Below, in pieces: positions 27,179-35,850 of a DNA stretch of 64,000 nucleotides. The stretch is from NCBI RefSeq assembly GCF_900088825.1, contig NZ_LT592171.1, forward strand, positions 978,425-1,042,424, in the 5' to 3' direction. Made by a program: the position numbers and the translations under genes. The notes beneath the pieces were generated by a model. The model was not told the origin of the DNA and did no database searches. It saw nothing but the letters and a program-made list of their open reading frames with translations. Every line of letters begins with the position of its first letter. Positions within the stretch are counted from its first letter, which is position 1. Origin of the DNA: Thiomonas delicata. Lineage in GTDB: Bacteria > Pseudomonadota > Gammaproteobacteria > Burkholderiales > Burkholderiaceae_C.

Positions 27179-28381
27179 TCAGGCTGCGATCGGCAGGAGC
27201 AGCGTCGCGGCTTGCGCCGCCATGACGGCTTCTTCATCGGTGTCCATCGCGAGGATGGGCACGCGGCTGGCGCTCGAGGCGATGTCGAGGCGCCCGGCGG
27301 CGTTGGCCGCGGGGTCGAGCGCCAGGCCGAGCCAGGCCAGGCGCTCGACCACCGCGGCGCGGATGGCCGGCTGGTGGGTGCCGATCCCGCCCGTGAACAC
27401 CAGCGCGTCGAGCCCGCCGATGGTGGCCGCGACCGCGCCGATCTGGCGCACGATGCTGGCGACGAACAGGTCGATGGCCTGGCGCGCGCGCGGGTCGGTG
27501 CTGGCGAGCAGTTCGCGCGTGTCGTGGCTGATCTCGGAAACTCCGAGCAGGCCGCTGCGCTTGTAGAGCATGTCGCCGACCTCGGCCGCGCTCAGACCGT
27601 CGCGCTGGAGCCATTGCAGCACGAGGCCGGGGTCGAGCGCGCCGCAGCGCGTGCCCATGACCAGTCCGTCCAGTGCGGTGAAGCCCATGGTGGTCGTCAC
27701 GCTGCGCAGCTTGCGCAGGCCGCACAGGCTGGCGCCGCTGCCCAGGTGGGCAACCACGACGGGGCCGAGGGCGCGCTCGCCGAGCGCCGGGCGCAGACGC
27801 CGGCTGATGGCGTCGAAGGACAGGCCGTGGAAGCCGTAGCGCTGGTAGCCGCGTTCGTGCCAGGAGCGCGGAATGGCATAGCGCCGTTCGGTGTCGTCAT
27901 GGTTGGCATGAAACGCGGTGTCGAAGCAGGCGACTTGCGCGGCCTCGGGCAGCGCGGCTTGCGCGGCCTGCACGCCCGCCAGGCCTGGTCCCTGGTGCAG
28001 CGGCGCGAGGCTGGTGAGCGCCTGCAGATCGGCGAACACGGCCGGTGAGATGCGCGTGGCCCGCGTGTAGTGCTGTCCGCCGTGCACGATGCGGTGCGCG
28101 ACGACCCCGGGCCGCGGCGCACCGCATTCCCGGTCCAGCCAGCCGATCAGCCATGCGACCTCGGCGCCGATGTCGCCGCGCACCGCTTCCGGTTTCAGGG
28201 TCTGCCTGGCTTGGCCCGCGCGAACAGAGGTCAGCACCGGGGAGCCGCCGCCCGGCGCATCGATCTCGCCGCGCAGCATGGCGGCGGGTAGGCCCGAGGC
28301 ATGCTGCGCGGCGTCGGCGTCGAAGAGCGCGAACTTGAGGCTCGACGAGCCCGCGTTGAGGCACAGGACGATGGCGCTCAT
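27179..28381 (-). CDS. ackA: Acetate kinase
   Basis: Converts acetyl phosphate and ADP to acetate and ATP, giving substrate-level ATP during oxygen limitation. 400 residues. Signatures: VLCLNAGSSSLKFALFD at the N-terminus, AHRIVHGG, catalytic region FDTAFHANHDDTERRYAIP, HLGSGASLCGLRKLRS (canonical HLGNGAS), MGTRCGALDPG and FTGGIGTHQP. The ATG overlaps the pta stop (ATGA). Together with MaoC-Pta this gives the pathway acetyl-CoA to acetate. Confidence 0.95.
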   Translation of the reverse strand: MSAIVLCLNAGSSSLKFALFDADAAQHASGLPAAMLRGEIDAPGGGSPVLTSVRAGQARQTLKPEAVRGDIGAEVAWLIGWLDRECGAPRPGVVAHRIVHGGQHYTRATRISPAVFADLQALTSLAPLHQGPGLAGVQAAQAALPEAAQVACFDTAFHANHDDTERRYAIPRSWHERGYQRYGFHGLSFDAISRRLRPALGERALGPVVVAHLGSGASLCGLRKLRSVTTTMGFTALDGLVMGTRCGALDPGLVLQWLQRDGLSAAEVGDMLYKRSGLLGVSEISHDTRELLASTDPRARQAIDLFVASIVRQIGAVAATIGGLDALVFTGGIGTHQPAIRAAVVERLAWLGLALDPAANAAGRLDIASSASRVPILAMDTDEEAVMAAQAATLLLPIAA

Positions 28382-29874
28382 CCCAGTTTCTTCCGATTCT
28401 GGTGACTCTCAAGAAAACGCCGGGCCGCTCCCAAGTTTTCTTGACCCCCATGGGGGGCGGGGCGGTGTGCCGCCCCTGGGGCACTCAGCAGCACGGCGAG
28501 CGCGCACGAGGCGATGCGCGCGTCCGGCAGATCGGCGCGGCTGGTCAGGACCACGGGCACGCGCGTGCCCAGCACGACACCGGCGACCTTCGCGTCGGCC
28601 AGGTATTCGAGCTGCTTGGCCAGCATGTTGCCGGATTCGAGATCGGGGGCGATGAGGATGTCCGCCAGCCCGGCCACCGGGGAGACGATGCCCTTGGTCT
28701 GCGCCGCGCGCAGCGACACGGCGTTGTCGAATGCCAGCGGTCCGTCCAGCAGGCCGCCGGTGATCTGGCCGCGATCCGCCATCTTGCACAGCGCGGCGGC
28801 GTCCAGCGTGGACGGGATCTTGGGGTTGACCGTTTCCACCGCGGAAAGGATCGCCACTTTCGGCTCGGCATTGCCCATTGCGTGCGCGAGGTCGATGGCG
28901 TTTTGCACGATGTCGCGCTTGGCCTCCAGGTCGGGCAGCACGTTCACCGCCGCGTCCGACAGCAACAGCAGGCGTTCGCGCCCGACGACGTCGATGACGA
29001 AGGCATGGCTGACGCGCCGCGCCGTGCGCAGCCCGGTTTGCGCGTCGACCACGGCGTGCATCAATTCATCCGTGTGCAGCGAGCCTTTCATCATCGCGCG
29101 GACCGTGCCTTCGCGCGCCATCGCCACGGCCTGCGCGGCGGCGGCGTGGCTGTGCTCGGTGGCCACGATCCGATAGGGCGACAGGTCGATGCGGGCCGCT
29201 TCGGCCGCGGCGCGGATCTTGTGCTCGGGGCCGACGAACACCGGCGTGATCAACCCGGCCTGCGCCGCCAGCACCGCGCCGCCCAGCGAGACCTCGTCCA
29301 CCGCGTGGACCACCGCCGTCACCAGCGGGCCGTCGTCGAGCGCCGCGCGGGCCTGTTCGATCAGCGCGCGCAGCTTGGCGCCGGGGTCGCGCAACTCCAC
29401 CGCAGGCAGCCTGGTGACGGGCCTGCGCACGGCGGCTTCGGGCACGCGCACCAGCCAGCGCCCCTCGGCGACGCGTTGTCCGCCCTGGTTGTGGATGTCC
29501 ACGGCCAATTCGGCGTCATGCTGCTCGGCGCGCAGCGCAGCCACGCGCACGCAGGCGCTGACTTCGTCGCCGATCGACACGGGATGCAGGAAGCGCAGCG
29601 ACTGATCGAGGTAGATCGTGCCCGGCCCCGGCAGGCGCGTGCCGACCACGGCGCCGACCAGCGCGGCCAGCCACATGCCGTTGGCCACCAGGCCGTGGAA
29701 CAGGGCGTCGCGCGCGTAATCCTCGTCCGCCACGGCCGGGTTGAGATCCCCGGAGATGGCCGCGAAGGCCATCGCATCGTCGTGCGTGAAGCGGCGCTGC
29801 AGGCAGGCGCTCTGGCCGATCTTGAGTGCGCCGAAAGGGACGCTTTCGATGCTGGCCGGGGTGGGATCGTTCAT
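28378..29874 (-). CDS. pta: Phosphate acetyltransferase with N-terminal MaoC-like domain
   Basis: 498-residue fusion of a MaoC-like hotdog domain (about 12-145) and a phosphate acetyl/butyryltransferase domain (about 165-465). The latter converts acetyl-CoA and phosphate to acetyl phosphate for AckA. In the hotdog domain the (R)-hydratase motif SGDxNPxHxD reads SGDLNPAVAD (41-50): Asp43 is kept but the catalytic His is Val48, so hydratase activity is doubtful. The last ~30 residues (from about SAPGAAHRP to the stop) are encoded by a dispersed repeat and are not part of the family. The stop overlaps ackA (ATGA). Confidence 0.9.
   Translation of the reverse strand: MNDPTPASIESVPFGALKIGQSACLQRRFTHDDAMAFAAISGDLNPAVADEDYARDALFHGLVANGMWLAALVGAVVGTRLPGPGTIYLDQSLRFLHPVSIGDEVSACVRVAALRAEQHDAELAVDIHNQGGQRVAEGRWLVRVPEAAVRRPVTRLPAVELRDPGAKLRALIEQARAALDDGPLVTAVVHAVDEVSLGGAVLAAQAGLITPVFVGPEHKIRAAAEAARIDLSPYRIVATEHSHAAAAQAVAMAREGTVRAMMKGSLHTDELMHAVVDAQTGLRTARRVSHAFVIDVVGRERLLLLSDAAVNVLPDLEAKRDIVQNAIDLAHAMGNAEPKVAILSAVETVNPKIPSTLDAAALCKMADRGQITGGLLDGPLAFDNAVSLRAAQTKGIVSPVAGLADILIAPDLESGNMLAKQLEYLADAKVAGVVLGTRVPVVLTSRADLPDARIASCALAVLLSAPGAAHRPAPHGGQENLGAARRFLESHQNRKKLG
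28407..28485 (-). repeat. Dispersed repeat, copy 1 (inside the 3' end of pta)
   Basis: On the minus strand the core reads GGGGGTCAAGAAAACTTGGG followed by AGCGGCCCGGCGTTTTCTTGAGAG. The core is preceded by CCCCCATGGGGG and, further 5', by CTGAGTGCCCCAGGGG. The copy at 39338-39422 has the same blocks in the same order with about three differences in the 37-base core. Here it is translated as the pta tail (...LGAARRFLES...). Confidence 0.75.
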
Positions 29875-29910
29875 CGCGGGTTGTGTGGATGGTGCGGACG
29901 GGTCCGGGCG

Positions 29911-31776
29911 TCAACGTTGCAGGACGTACTGCCCAGGCGCGTCGGCGATGGCCGGGTAGCCCTGTTGCGCGGCGCCCAGCGTCGGCGGCGTGGTCACCCC
30001 GCTGCCGTGCGCCACGAGCCAGGCATGCCAGCGCGGCCACCACGAACCCTGCTCAAGCTCGGCCCGGGCCAGCCACTGCTCGGGTGCCTGGAACGGGGCG
30101 TCGTGTGCGTGTCGGGCCCAACGGTATTGCCGGTGCGGATGGCCCGGTTCGCTGACGATGCCGGCGTTGTGGCCGCCGCTGGTGAGCACGAAGGTCACCT
30201 CGCTGTCGGCCAGGAGATGGATCTTGTACACCGAGCGCCAGGGGGCGACGTGGTCGTTTTCAGTGCCGACGACGAACCAGGGAAGGTTCACGTTCTCGAC
30301 GGTCACGGCGTGGCCGTCGACTCTCCAGCGGCCTTCGGCCAGATCGTTGTTGAGGAACAGCTTGCGCAGATATTCGCTGTGCATGCGGTAGGGCATGCGC
30401 GTGGCGTCGGCATTCCAGGCCATGAGGTCGTTCAGCGGCCGGCGCTGGCCGAGGAGATAGTCGCGGGTGATGCGCGACCAGATCAGATCGTAGGAACGCA
30501 GCATCTGGAAGGCGCCCGCCATCTGCGTGGTATCCAGATAGCCTTGCGCCCACATCAGGTCCTCCAGGAAACTCACCTGGCTTTCGTCGATGAACAGGCT
30601 GAGCTCTCCGGGCTCGGTGAAGTCGGTCTGCGCCGCGAACAGCGAAACGGTGGCCAGAATGGGATCGCCGCGCGAGGCCAGGTGCGCCGCGGCGATCGCC
30701 AGCAGGGTGCCGCCCAGGCAGTAGCCCGCGGCATGCACCCTCCGATGGGGCGCGATGGCCCGCACCGCGTCGAGCGCGGCGAGCACGCCGAGCCTGAGGT
30801 AGTCGTCCATGCCCATGTCGCGGTCTTCCGTGCCCGGGTTTTTCCACGACAGTATGAACACGGTATGGCCCTGGTCGACCAGATACTTGACCAGGGAGTT
30901 GTGGGGCGACAGGTCCAGGATGTAGTACTTCATGATCCACGCCGGAACGATCAGCACGGGTTCGGCATGCACCTGGGCGGTGGTGGGGCTGTACTGGATC
31001 AGTTCGATCAGGCGGTTGCGCAGCACGACCTTGCCGGGCGTCACGGCCACGGTCTGCCCGGGCGTGAAAGCCTCGGTTCCGGCCGGCGGCTGGCCGGTCG
31101 CCGCGCGCTGCTGGTCCCCCATCCAGACCATGGCGCCTTGCACCAGATTCATGCCGCCGGTGGCCAGCGTCGCGTCGAGCACCTCCGGATTGGTGAGCGG
31201 CGAATTGCTGGGCGAGAACATGTCCAGCCACTGGCGCGCCGCGAACGACACCACCTGTTCGTGATGCCGCGACACGCCGCGCACTCCGGTGGTGGCTTCG
31301 CGCCACCAGTCTTCCTGCAGCAGGAATGCCTGTTGCAGGACATTGAAGGGGAAGCGTTGCCAGCCTGGGTCGGCGAAGCGCCTGTCGTTCGGCCTGGCCT
31401 CGATGCAACAGGGGTAGTCGGCCTGGCCGGGGCGGTGCGTCATCGCGTGCGCGAGGTAGCCGGCGTAGGCCGCCGCCGCCCGCATGCTGTGATTGAGAAG
31501 GTCCAGGCGCTTGCCGGGAGACGTCGCCAGATGGGCCCACCAGTCGGCCGCGGCCAAGCCCAGCGAGGTCGGCGACAGGCCGAGGGTGCGCCGCGCCTGC
31601 ATGGCGTGGGCCGTGCGATCGAGCAACTCGGCGAGACCCGCGTCCGGGCGGGGCGGCGGCGTCAGGGTTGGCGTTGGCATGGCCTGCCGGTGGGCGGCGG
31701 GCGGCGGTGCGGCCTCGCCTGACGACACCACGGCAAGTTGCGCTGCCGCTGGACTGCGCTCGGTGCTGGTTTTCAT
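29911..31776 (-). CDS. phaC: Poly(3-hydroxyalkanoate) synthase, class I type
   Basis: Polymerises (R)-3-hydroxyacyl-CoA into PHA at the granule surface. 621 residues; I chose the ATG at 31776, which follows a GGAG site; a start 16 codons upstream would pass the predicted -10. The PhaC box is GYCLGG with Cys353; the catalytic Asp lies in GTENDHVAPW (Asp508) and His in TSGGHNAGIV (His536). The N-terminal ~90 residues are Pro/Ala-rich and variable, which is usual. It heads a six-gene minus-strand operon (phaC, pta, ackA, DUF4010, P-ATPase, hydrolase) behind an FNR-type promoter. Confidence 0.95.
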   Translation of the reverse strand: MKTSTERSPAAAQLAVVSSGEAAPPPAAHRQAMPTPTLTPPPRPDAGLAELLDRTAHAMQARRTLGLSPTSLGLAAADWWAHLATSPGKRLDLLNHSMRAAAAYAGYLAHAMTHRPGQADYPCCIEARPNDRRFADPGWQRFPFNVLQQAFLLQEDWWREATTGVRGVSRHHEQVVSFAARQWLDMFSPSNSPLTNPEVLDATLATGGMNLVQGAMVWMGDQQRAATGQPPAGTEAFTPGQTVAVTPGKVVLRNRLIELIQYSPTTAQVHAEPVLIVPAWIMKYYILDLSPHNSLVKYLVDQGHTVFILSWKNPGTEDRDMGMDDYLRLGVLAALDAVRAIAPHRRVHAAGYCLGGTLLAIAAAHLASRGDPILATVSLFAAQTDFTEPGELSLFIDESQVSFLEDLMWAQGYLDTTQMAGAFQMLRSYDLIWSRITRDYLLGQRRPLNDLMAWNADATRMPYRMHSEYLRKLFLNNDLAEGRWRVDGHAVTVENVNLPWFVVGTENDHVAPWRSVYKIHLLADSEVTFVLTSGGHNAGIVSEPGHPHRQYRWARHAHDAPFQAPEQWLARAELEQGSWWPRWHAWLVAHGSGVTTPPTLGAAQQGYPAIADAPGQYVLQR

Positions 31777-31801
31777 TCCATTCTCCAGGAGCCAGGTCAA
31801 T

Positions 31802-31843
31802 CTTGTAATGCTGCGGCGCCACAAACGGTTTGACGCATATCAA
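31802..31843 (-). promoter_or_regulatory. FNR/Anr-type class II promoter of the phaC operon
   Basis: On the minus strand TTGATATGCGTCAA (31843-31830) matches 9 of 10 defined bases of TTGAT-N4-ATCAA. TACAAG (31807-31802) lies 22 bases downstream of the box as the -10. With the box at -41.5 the start falls near 31795, 19 bases before the phaC ATG. This is the best FNR-type promoter in the window. Confidence 0.7.
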
Positions 31844-31858
31844 ACGCGCCAGCGCACG

Positions 31859-31879
31859 CGATTCCCGCCGCGGGAATCG
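31859..31879. promoter_or_regulatory. Interrupted palindrome upstream of ugd
   Basis: CGATTCCCG (31859-31867), spacer CCG, CGGGAATCG (31871-31879): perfect 9-bp arms 58 bases before the ugd ATG and 16 bases from the FNR-type box. It could be an operator for ugd or the divergent phaC operon; no regulator is identified. Confidence 0.4.
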
Positions 31880-31937
31880 GGCGACGCATGAGCATTGCAC
31901 AATAGCGTGTTATTGCGACACAACCAAGGATGGATTC

Positions 31938-33263
31938 ATGCGAGTCACCGTCATCGGCGCCGGTTATGTGGGCCTGGTCACCGCGGCCTGCTTTGCCGAA
32001 GTGGGCAACACCGTCACCTGCGTCGAGCGCGACGCAGGGCGCCTGCAGGCGCTGGACAAGGCCCAGGTTCCCTTCTACGAGCCTGGGCTGAGCGATCTCG
32101 TCGCGCGCAACATCGAGGTCGGGCGCATGCATTTCGTGCCCAGCATCGCCCAGGGTTTGGGCACGGCCCAGGTGTGCTTCATCGCCGTCGGCACGCCGCC
32201 CCTGCCAAGCGGTCAGGCCGATATGAGCCAGGTACGCGGCGCGGCGGCCGAGATCGGCCAGCATGTCAGCGGCCCCCTCGTGGTGGTGCAGAAATCGACC
32301 GCGCCGGTGGGGACGGTGGAGATGGTGCAGGGCATCATCGACGCCGAGATGGCCAGGCGCGGCGTGCAGCATTGGGTCAGTGTGGTGAGCAATCCGGAAT
32401 TCCTGAAGGAAGGCTCGGCCATCGAAGACTTCACCCGTGGCGACCGCATCGTGCTGGGCAGCAACGACGACAAAGCCATCGCCGTCATGCGCGAGTTGTA
32501 CCGGCCGTTCAACCGCAACCACGAAAAAATCATGGTGATGAAACCGGCGAGTTCCGAGCTCACCAAGTACGCGGCCAACACCATGCTGGCCACGCGCATC
32601 TCCTTCATGAACGAACTCGCACGTCTGGCCGAAGCCGTGGGCGCCGACATCGAGCAGGTACGCCTGGGCATGGGCGAGGACCATCGCATCGGCAGCCACT
32701 TCCTCTATGCCGGCGCGGGTTATGGCGGTTCGTGCTTCCCGAAGGACGTCAAGGCGCTGGCTTTCATGGCGCGAGAAGCCGGCATGCATGCCGAGCTGGC
32801 CGAGGCGGTCGACGCCGTCAACCAGCGCCAGAAGCAGCGCCTGTTCGAGAAAATCGCCGCCCACTTCGCCGCCGGCGACCTCAAGGACCGCACCTTCGCG
32901 GTGTGGGGCCTGGCCTTCAAGCCGAACACCGACGACATGCGCGACGCGCCGAGCATCGATCTCATCGAAGCCTTGCTGGGCGCCGGCGCCCGCGTCCAGG
33001 CGTTCGATCCGGTGGCGATGGACTCCGCCCGCAAGCTGTGGGGCGAGCGCCCCGGCCTGACGCTGTGCAAGGATGCGGCATCGGCCTTGCAGGGCGCCGA
33101 CGCCCTCGCCGTGGTGACCGAGTGGCACACCTTCCGTTCGCCCGACTTCGACCAGTTGGCAGCTCAACTCAAGGCCAAGGCGGTGTTCGACGGCCGCAAC
33201 CTCTGGGATCCCCAGGCCGTGCGCTCGGCAGGCCTGGCGTATTACGGCATCGGCCGCGGCTGA
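31938..33263 (+). CDS. ugd: UDP-glucose 6-dehydrogenase
   Basis: Oxidises UDP-glucose twice with NAD+ to UDP-glucuronate for surface polysaccharides and lipid A modification. 441 residues from the ATG at 31938, where the NAD-binding motif GAGYVGL (7-13) begins at the expected place; the frame is open upstream only across the promoter region. Catalytic Cys266 sits in GYGGSCFPKDV. Also present: NPEFLKEGSAI (about 154-164) and the C-terminal WGLAFKPNTDDMRDAPS. A single gene, divergent from phaC, convergent with the GST gene. Confidence 0.95.
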   Translation: MRVTVIGAGYVGLVTAACFAEVGNTVTCVERDAGRLQALDKAQVPFYEPGLSDLVARNIEVGRMHFVPSIAQGLGTAQVCFIAVGTPPLPSGQADMSQVRGAAAEIGQHVSGPLVVVQKSTAPVGTVEMVQGIIDAEMARRGVQHWVSVVSNPEFLKEGSAIEDFTRGDRIVLGSNDDKAIAVMRELYRPFNRNHEKIMVMKPASSELTKYAANTMLATRISFMNELARLAEAVGADIEQVRLGMGEDHRIGSHFLYAGAGYGGSCFPKDVKALAFMAREAGMHAELAEAVDAVNQRQKQRLFEKIAAHFAAGDLKDRTFAVWGLAFKPNTDDMRDAPSIDLIEALLGAGARVQAFDPVAMDSARKLWGERPGLTLCKDAASALQGADALAVVTEWHTFRSPDFDQLAAQLKAKAVFDGRNLWDPQAVRSAGLAYYGIGRG

Positions 33264-33271
33264 GGCCGGGT

Positions 33272-33910
33272 TCAGCCTGGGTGCGGATACGTGCCGGGGC
33301 CGTGGGGGGCCGCCGCGAACGCGGGCAATCGTTCGGCTTGCGCGGAAAACGCGCGCAGCAGCGGATAGTTCGCGGCGTCGACGACATCGGGAATCGTCCT
33401 CTGCGTGAATTGCCACGCCACGGCGGCGCTCACCCCAGCCTGGTTGATGGCGTCGCCGCTGGCCGCGAGGGGGTGGCGGGAGCAAGCGGCCTCGAGCCCG
33501 TCGTAGGCCGCCAGGAGCTGGCTGGTCACGCGCTCGATCCAGGGCGCATGCTGTTTCTCGGCCGGGCGCAGGTTGCGCTCGTACACGATCTGCACGCTTT
33601 TCTCGCACGCCGCCAGAGCCAGGCCGATGATGCGCAGGGCCTGCTGGCGCTGTGGGATGGCGCCGGGCATCAGGGTCTTGCGCGGGCTGGCCAGGGCTTC
33701 GGCGTAGTCCAGGATCAGGGTCGAATCCATCAGCACCTCGCCGTCGTCGCAAATCAGGGTGGGCGCCTTGACGACCGGATTGATCCGGCGGAATTCATCA
33801 AAGGTGCGGAACACGGACAGCGACCGATGCGCGAACGGCAGGCCGAGCAACTGGAACGAAACCGCAACGCGGCGTACATAGGGCGAGTCGAGCATGCCGA
33901 TGAGTTGCAT
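33272..33910 (-). CDS. Glutathione S-transferase family protein
   Basis: 212-residue GST. The N-terminal thioredoxin fold (about 1-78) starts MQLIGMLDSPYVRRVAVSFQLLGLPF; the glutathione-binding Pro (NPVVKAPTL, cis-Pro) and Asp-Ser (MDSTLILDY) are present. The C-terminal helical domain covers about 88-205. I chose the ATG at 33910 after a GGAAAG site rather than the one at 33958. Substrate unknown; it is most like the small bacterial GSTs used in detoxification. Confidence 0.85.
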   Translation of the reverse strand: MQLIGMLDSPYVRRVAVSFQLLGLPFAHRSLSVFRTFDEFRRINPVVKAPTLICDDGEVLMDSTLILDYAEALASPRKTLMPGAIPQRQQALRIIGLALAACEKSVQIVYERNLRPAEKQHAPWIERVTSQLLAAYDGLEAACSRHPLAASGDAINQAGVSAAVAWQFTQRTIPDVVDAANYPLLRAFSAQAERLPAFAAAPHGPGTYPHPG

Positions 33911-34012
33911 GGGTCTTTCCTTGGGGCGCAGTGATTCGACGATCACGAAGCATTTCATCGTATCGCCCGGGGCGCAACCACAATCACGAGCCGTGCCGCC
34001 GACGGCTGCGGG

Positions 34013-34675
34013 TCAAGACGCGTAGAGCAGGACGGCGAAGAAATGGCAGACGGTGCCAGCCAGCACGAACAGATGCCAGATGAAGTGGCCGTAGCGGACC
34101 TTCTCGTCCAGCACGAAGAACACCACCCCCAGCGTGTAGGCCAGACCGCCCGCCAGCAGCAGGATCAGGCCGGCAACGGGCATGTGCATCCATAGCGGGC
34201 GAATCGCGATCAGCACGACCCAGCCCATCGCCAGGTAAAGCACGGTGGACAGGCGCGGGAACCGTGTCCCGCCCATCAGCTTGAAGATCAGCCCGGCCAG
34301 GGCGAGCGCCCAGACCAGGCCCAGCAGGGTCCAGCCCCAGCTGCCGCGTAGAACGCCCAGGGTGAACGGCGTGTAGGTTCCGGCGATAAACAGGTAGATG
34401 GCCACATGGTCGAAAACCTGCAGCATGTCCTTGACCCGCTTATGCGGCAGGGCGTGGTACAGCGTGGAGACCAGGTAGAGCAGGATGGCGCTGCCGCCGA
34501 AGATGGCTGCGCCCACGATGGCCGAAGCTCCGCCCGAGCGGGCCGATTCCACGATGAGGACAGGCAGCCCCGCGATGGCCAGCGCCAGACCCAGGCCATG
34601 GCTGATGCTGTTGGCGATTTCCTCGCCGAGGGTTTGTGGCCGCAAGGCCTCGGGCGTGTTCTGCCGGGCGTTCAT
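34013..34675 (-). CDS. Hemolysin III family (PAQR-like) membrane protein
   Basis: 220 residues with seven membrane helices. Family motifs seen: EEIANSISHGLGLALA (17-32), STLYHALP (about 69-76), DHVAIYLFIAGTYTPF (about 88-103) and the C-terminal RYGHFIWHLFVLAGTVCHFFAV with the metal-binding His residues of PAQR proteins (Ser/His...Asp...HxxxH). The name hemolysin III is historical; the enzymatic role, probably hydrolase-like, is not established. Monocistronic. Confidence 0.9.
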   Translation of the reverse strand: MNARQNTPEALRPQTLGEEIANSISHGLGLALAIAGLPVLIVESARSGGASAIVGAAIFGGSAILLYLVSTLYHALPHKRVKDMLQVFDHVAIYLFIAGTYTPFTLGVLRGSWGWTLLGLVWALALAGLIFKLMGGTRFPRLSTVLYLAMGWVVLIAIRPLWMHMPVAGLILLLAGGLAYTLGVVFFVLDEKVRYGHFIWHLFVLAGTVCHFFAVLLYAS

Positions 34676-34782
34676 GGGAACAATGGTAGGCCGCCACGCG
34701 CCATGACGCCGAAATCCGACTGGATTGGGGCACTTTGCCCGATCCGTGCCGGCGGCACGCGCCAGCGCGCATTCGATGCGCT

Positions 34783-35715
34783 TTACAGCACGTCCTGATG
34801 GATTTCGAGCTGAACGGTTTCCGAACTGACGAAGATCGGCTCGACCACTGCATTGGCGCCGCGCAAGCCCTGCAGGCGCAGGACATTGACGTCTCGCAAG
34901 ACGGTTCCCCTCGTCAACAGGGTGAGGCCCGAGGTGTTGAGCAAGTCACGCGTGAGCCGCATGCCGGGAAGCAGTTGCCCGATGGTCCTAGAGACTTCCG
35001 TGGGCTCCTGGATTCCTGCGGCCGCGCGGGCCCGGGCTTCGATCATCTCCAGAAAATGATCGACCACCTTGGGGTCGAACTGGCCGCCGCGCTGCTTCAT
35101 GAGGTGCGCCAGGACCTGTTCCTCTTCGAACCGCACAGGGGCGTCCTGGGGCTTGTTCATCATCTCGTCGTAGGTGTCGCAAACGGCCAGGATGCGGGCT
35201 CCGATCGGGATGTCGTCGTGGCGGAGATGGTTGGGAAAACCGGAGCCGTCCCAGCGCTCGTGATGCGCCATGATGGCGGGCGCCGCCTGCTTGTACCAGT
35301 GCACGGTCTTGAGCTGCGCCGAACCCATCTCGGGATGGAGCAGGATGAGGTTGCGCTCGGTCTCGGTCAGTTCGGCCCAGGGCGTGTAAAGCTTGTCCCG
35401 CGGCATGCCCAGCATGCCGATGTCGTGAAACAGTGCGGCGTGACGCAGGTTCTGGTGGGCGAGTTCGGGAACATGCAGGTGGGCGGCCAGATCGTCGACG
35501 AGCTTGCCCACCCGGCGGCCATGCCCGCCCAGATGGGGATTGAAAATGTCGACCATGCTGCACAGCAGGGTTTCGAGTTCGCCGCTGGCCTGCAGCAATT
35601 CCGCGCGCAAATCGGCGTTGCGATCGTTCAGCGCCTTGAGTTCCTGCGACAGGCGGTTGGCGACGCTCACGATGCCGCTGCCGGCGGAGCCAGTGACAGG
35701 AGGCCATCCGCTCAT
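34783..35715 (-). CDS. HD-GYP-like domain protein (c-di-GMP signalling type)
   Basis: 310 residues. A short coiled coil (about 15-50) precedes the HD-GYP domain (about 50-220): metal His/Asp pair HD at 97-98 in ALFHDIGMLGMP, and HHERWDGSGFP at 151-161. The third motif reads GFP instead of GYP, so c-di-GMP hydrolysis may be intact or altered. The C-terminal ~80 residues (LTRDLLNTSGLTLLTRGTVL) are a small barrel common in response-regulator-type HD-GYP proteins. I chose the ATG at 35715; the open frame upstream has no ATG. It diverges from def. Confidence 0.85.
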   Translation of the reverse strand: MSGWPPVTGSAGSGIVSVANRLSQELKALNDRNADLRAELLQASGELETLLCSMVDIFNPHLGGHGRRVGKLVDDLAAHLHVPELAHQNLRHAALFHDIGMLGMPRDKLYTPWAELTETERNLILLHPEMGSAQLKTVHWYKQAAPAIMAHHERWDGSGFPNHLRHDDIPIGARILAVCDTYDEMMNKPQDAPVRFEEEQVLAHLMKQRGGQFDPKVVDHFLEMIEARARAAAGIQEPTEVSRTIGQLLPGMRLTRDLLNTSGLTLLTRGTVLRDVNVLRLQGLRGANAVVEPIFVSSETVQLEIHQDVL

Positions 35716-35850
35716 GGTCGTCGGTTTCCAAAGATTTCCATGCGAACTATTCTGACGGCATTTGGCCGGCTTGTCACCACCAGGGCGCCCGGGCCGATCG
35801 CGACGACGCCCGCATGCGCGTCGGGCCGGGTCCTGGTGCAAGCAGGCCCG

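Noticed and set aside
28402-31722. 1106-codon plus-strand frame opposite pta and phaC
   Set aside because: It is a high-GC shadow antisense to two well-supported genes, with Arg/Gly/His-rich low-complexity sequence and no domain.
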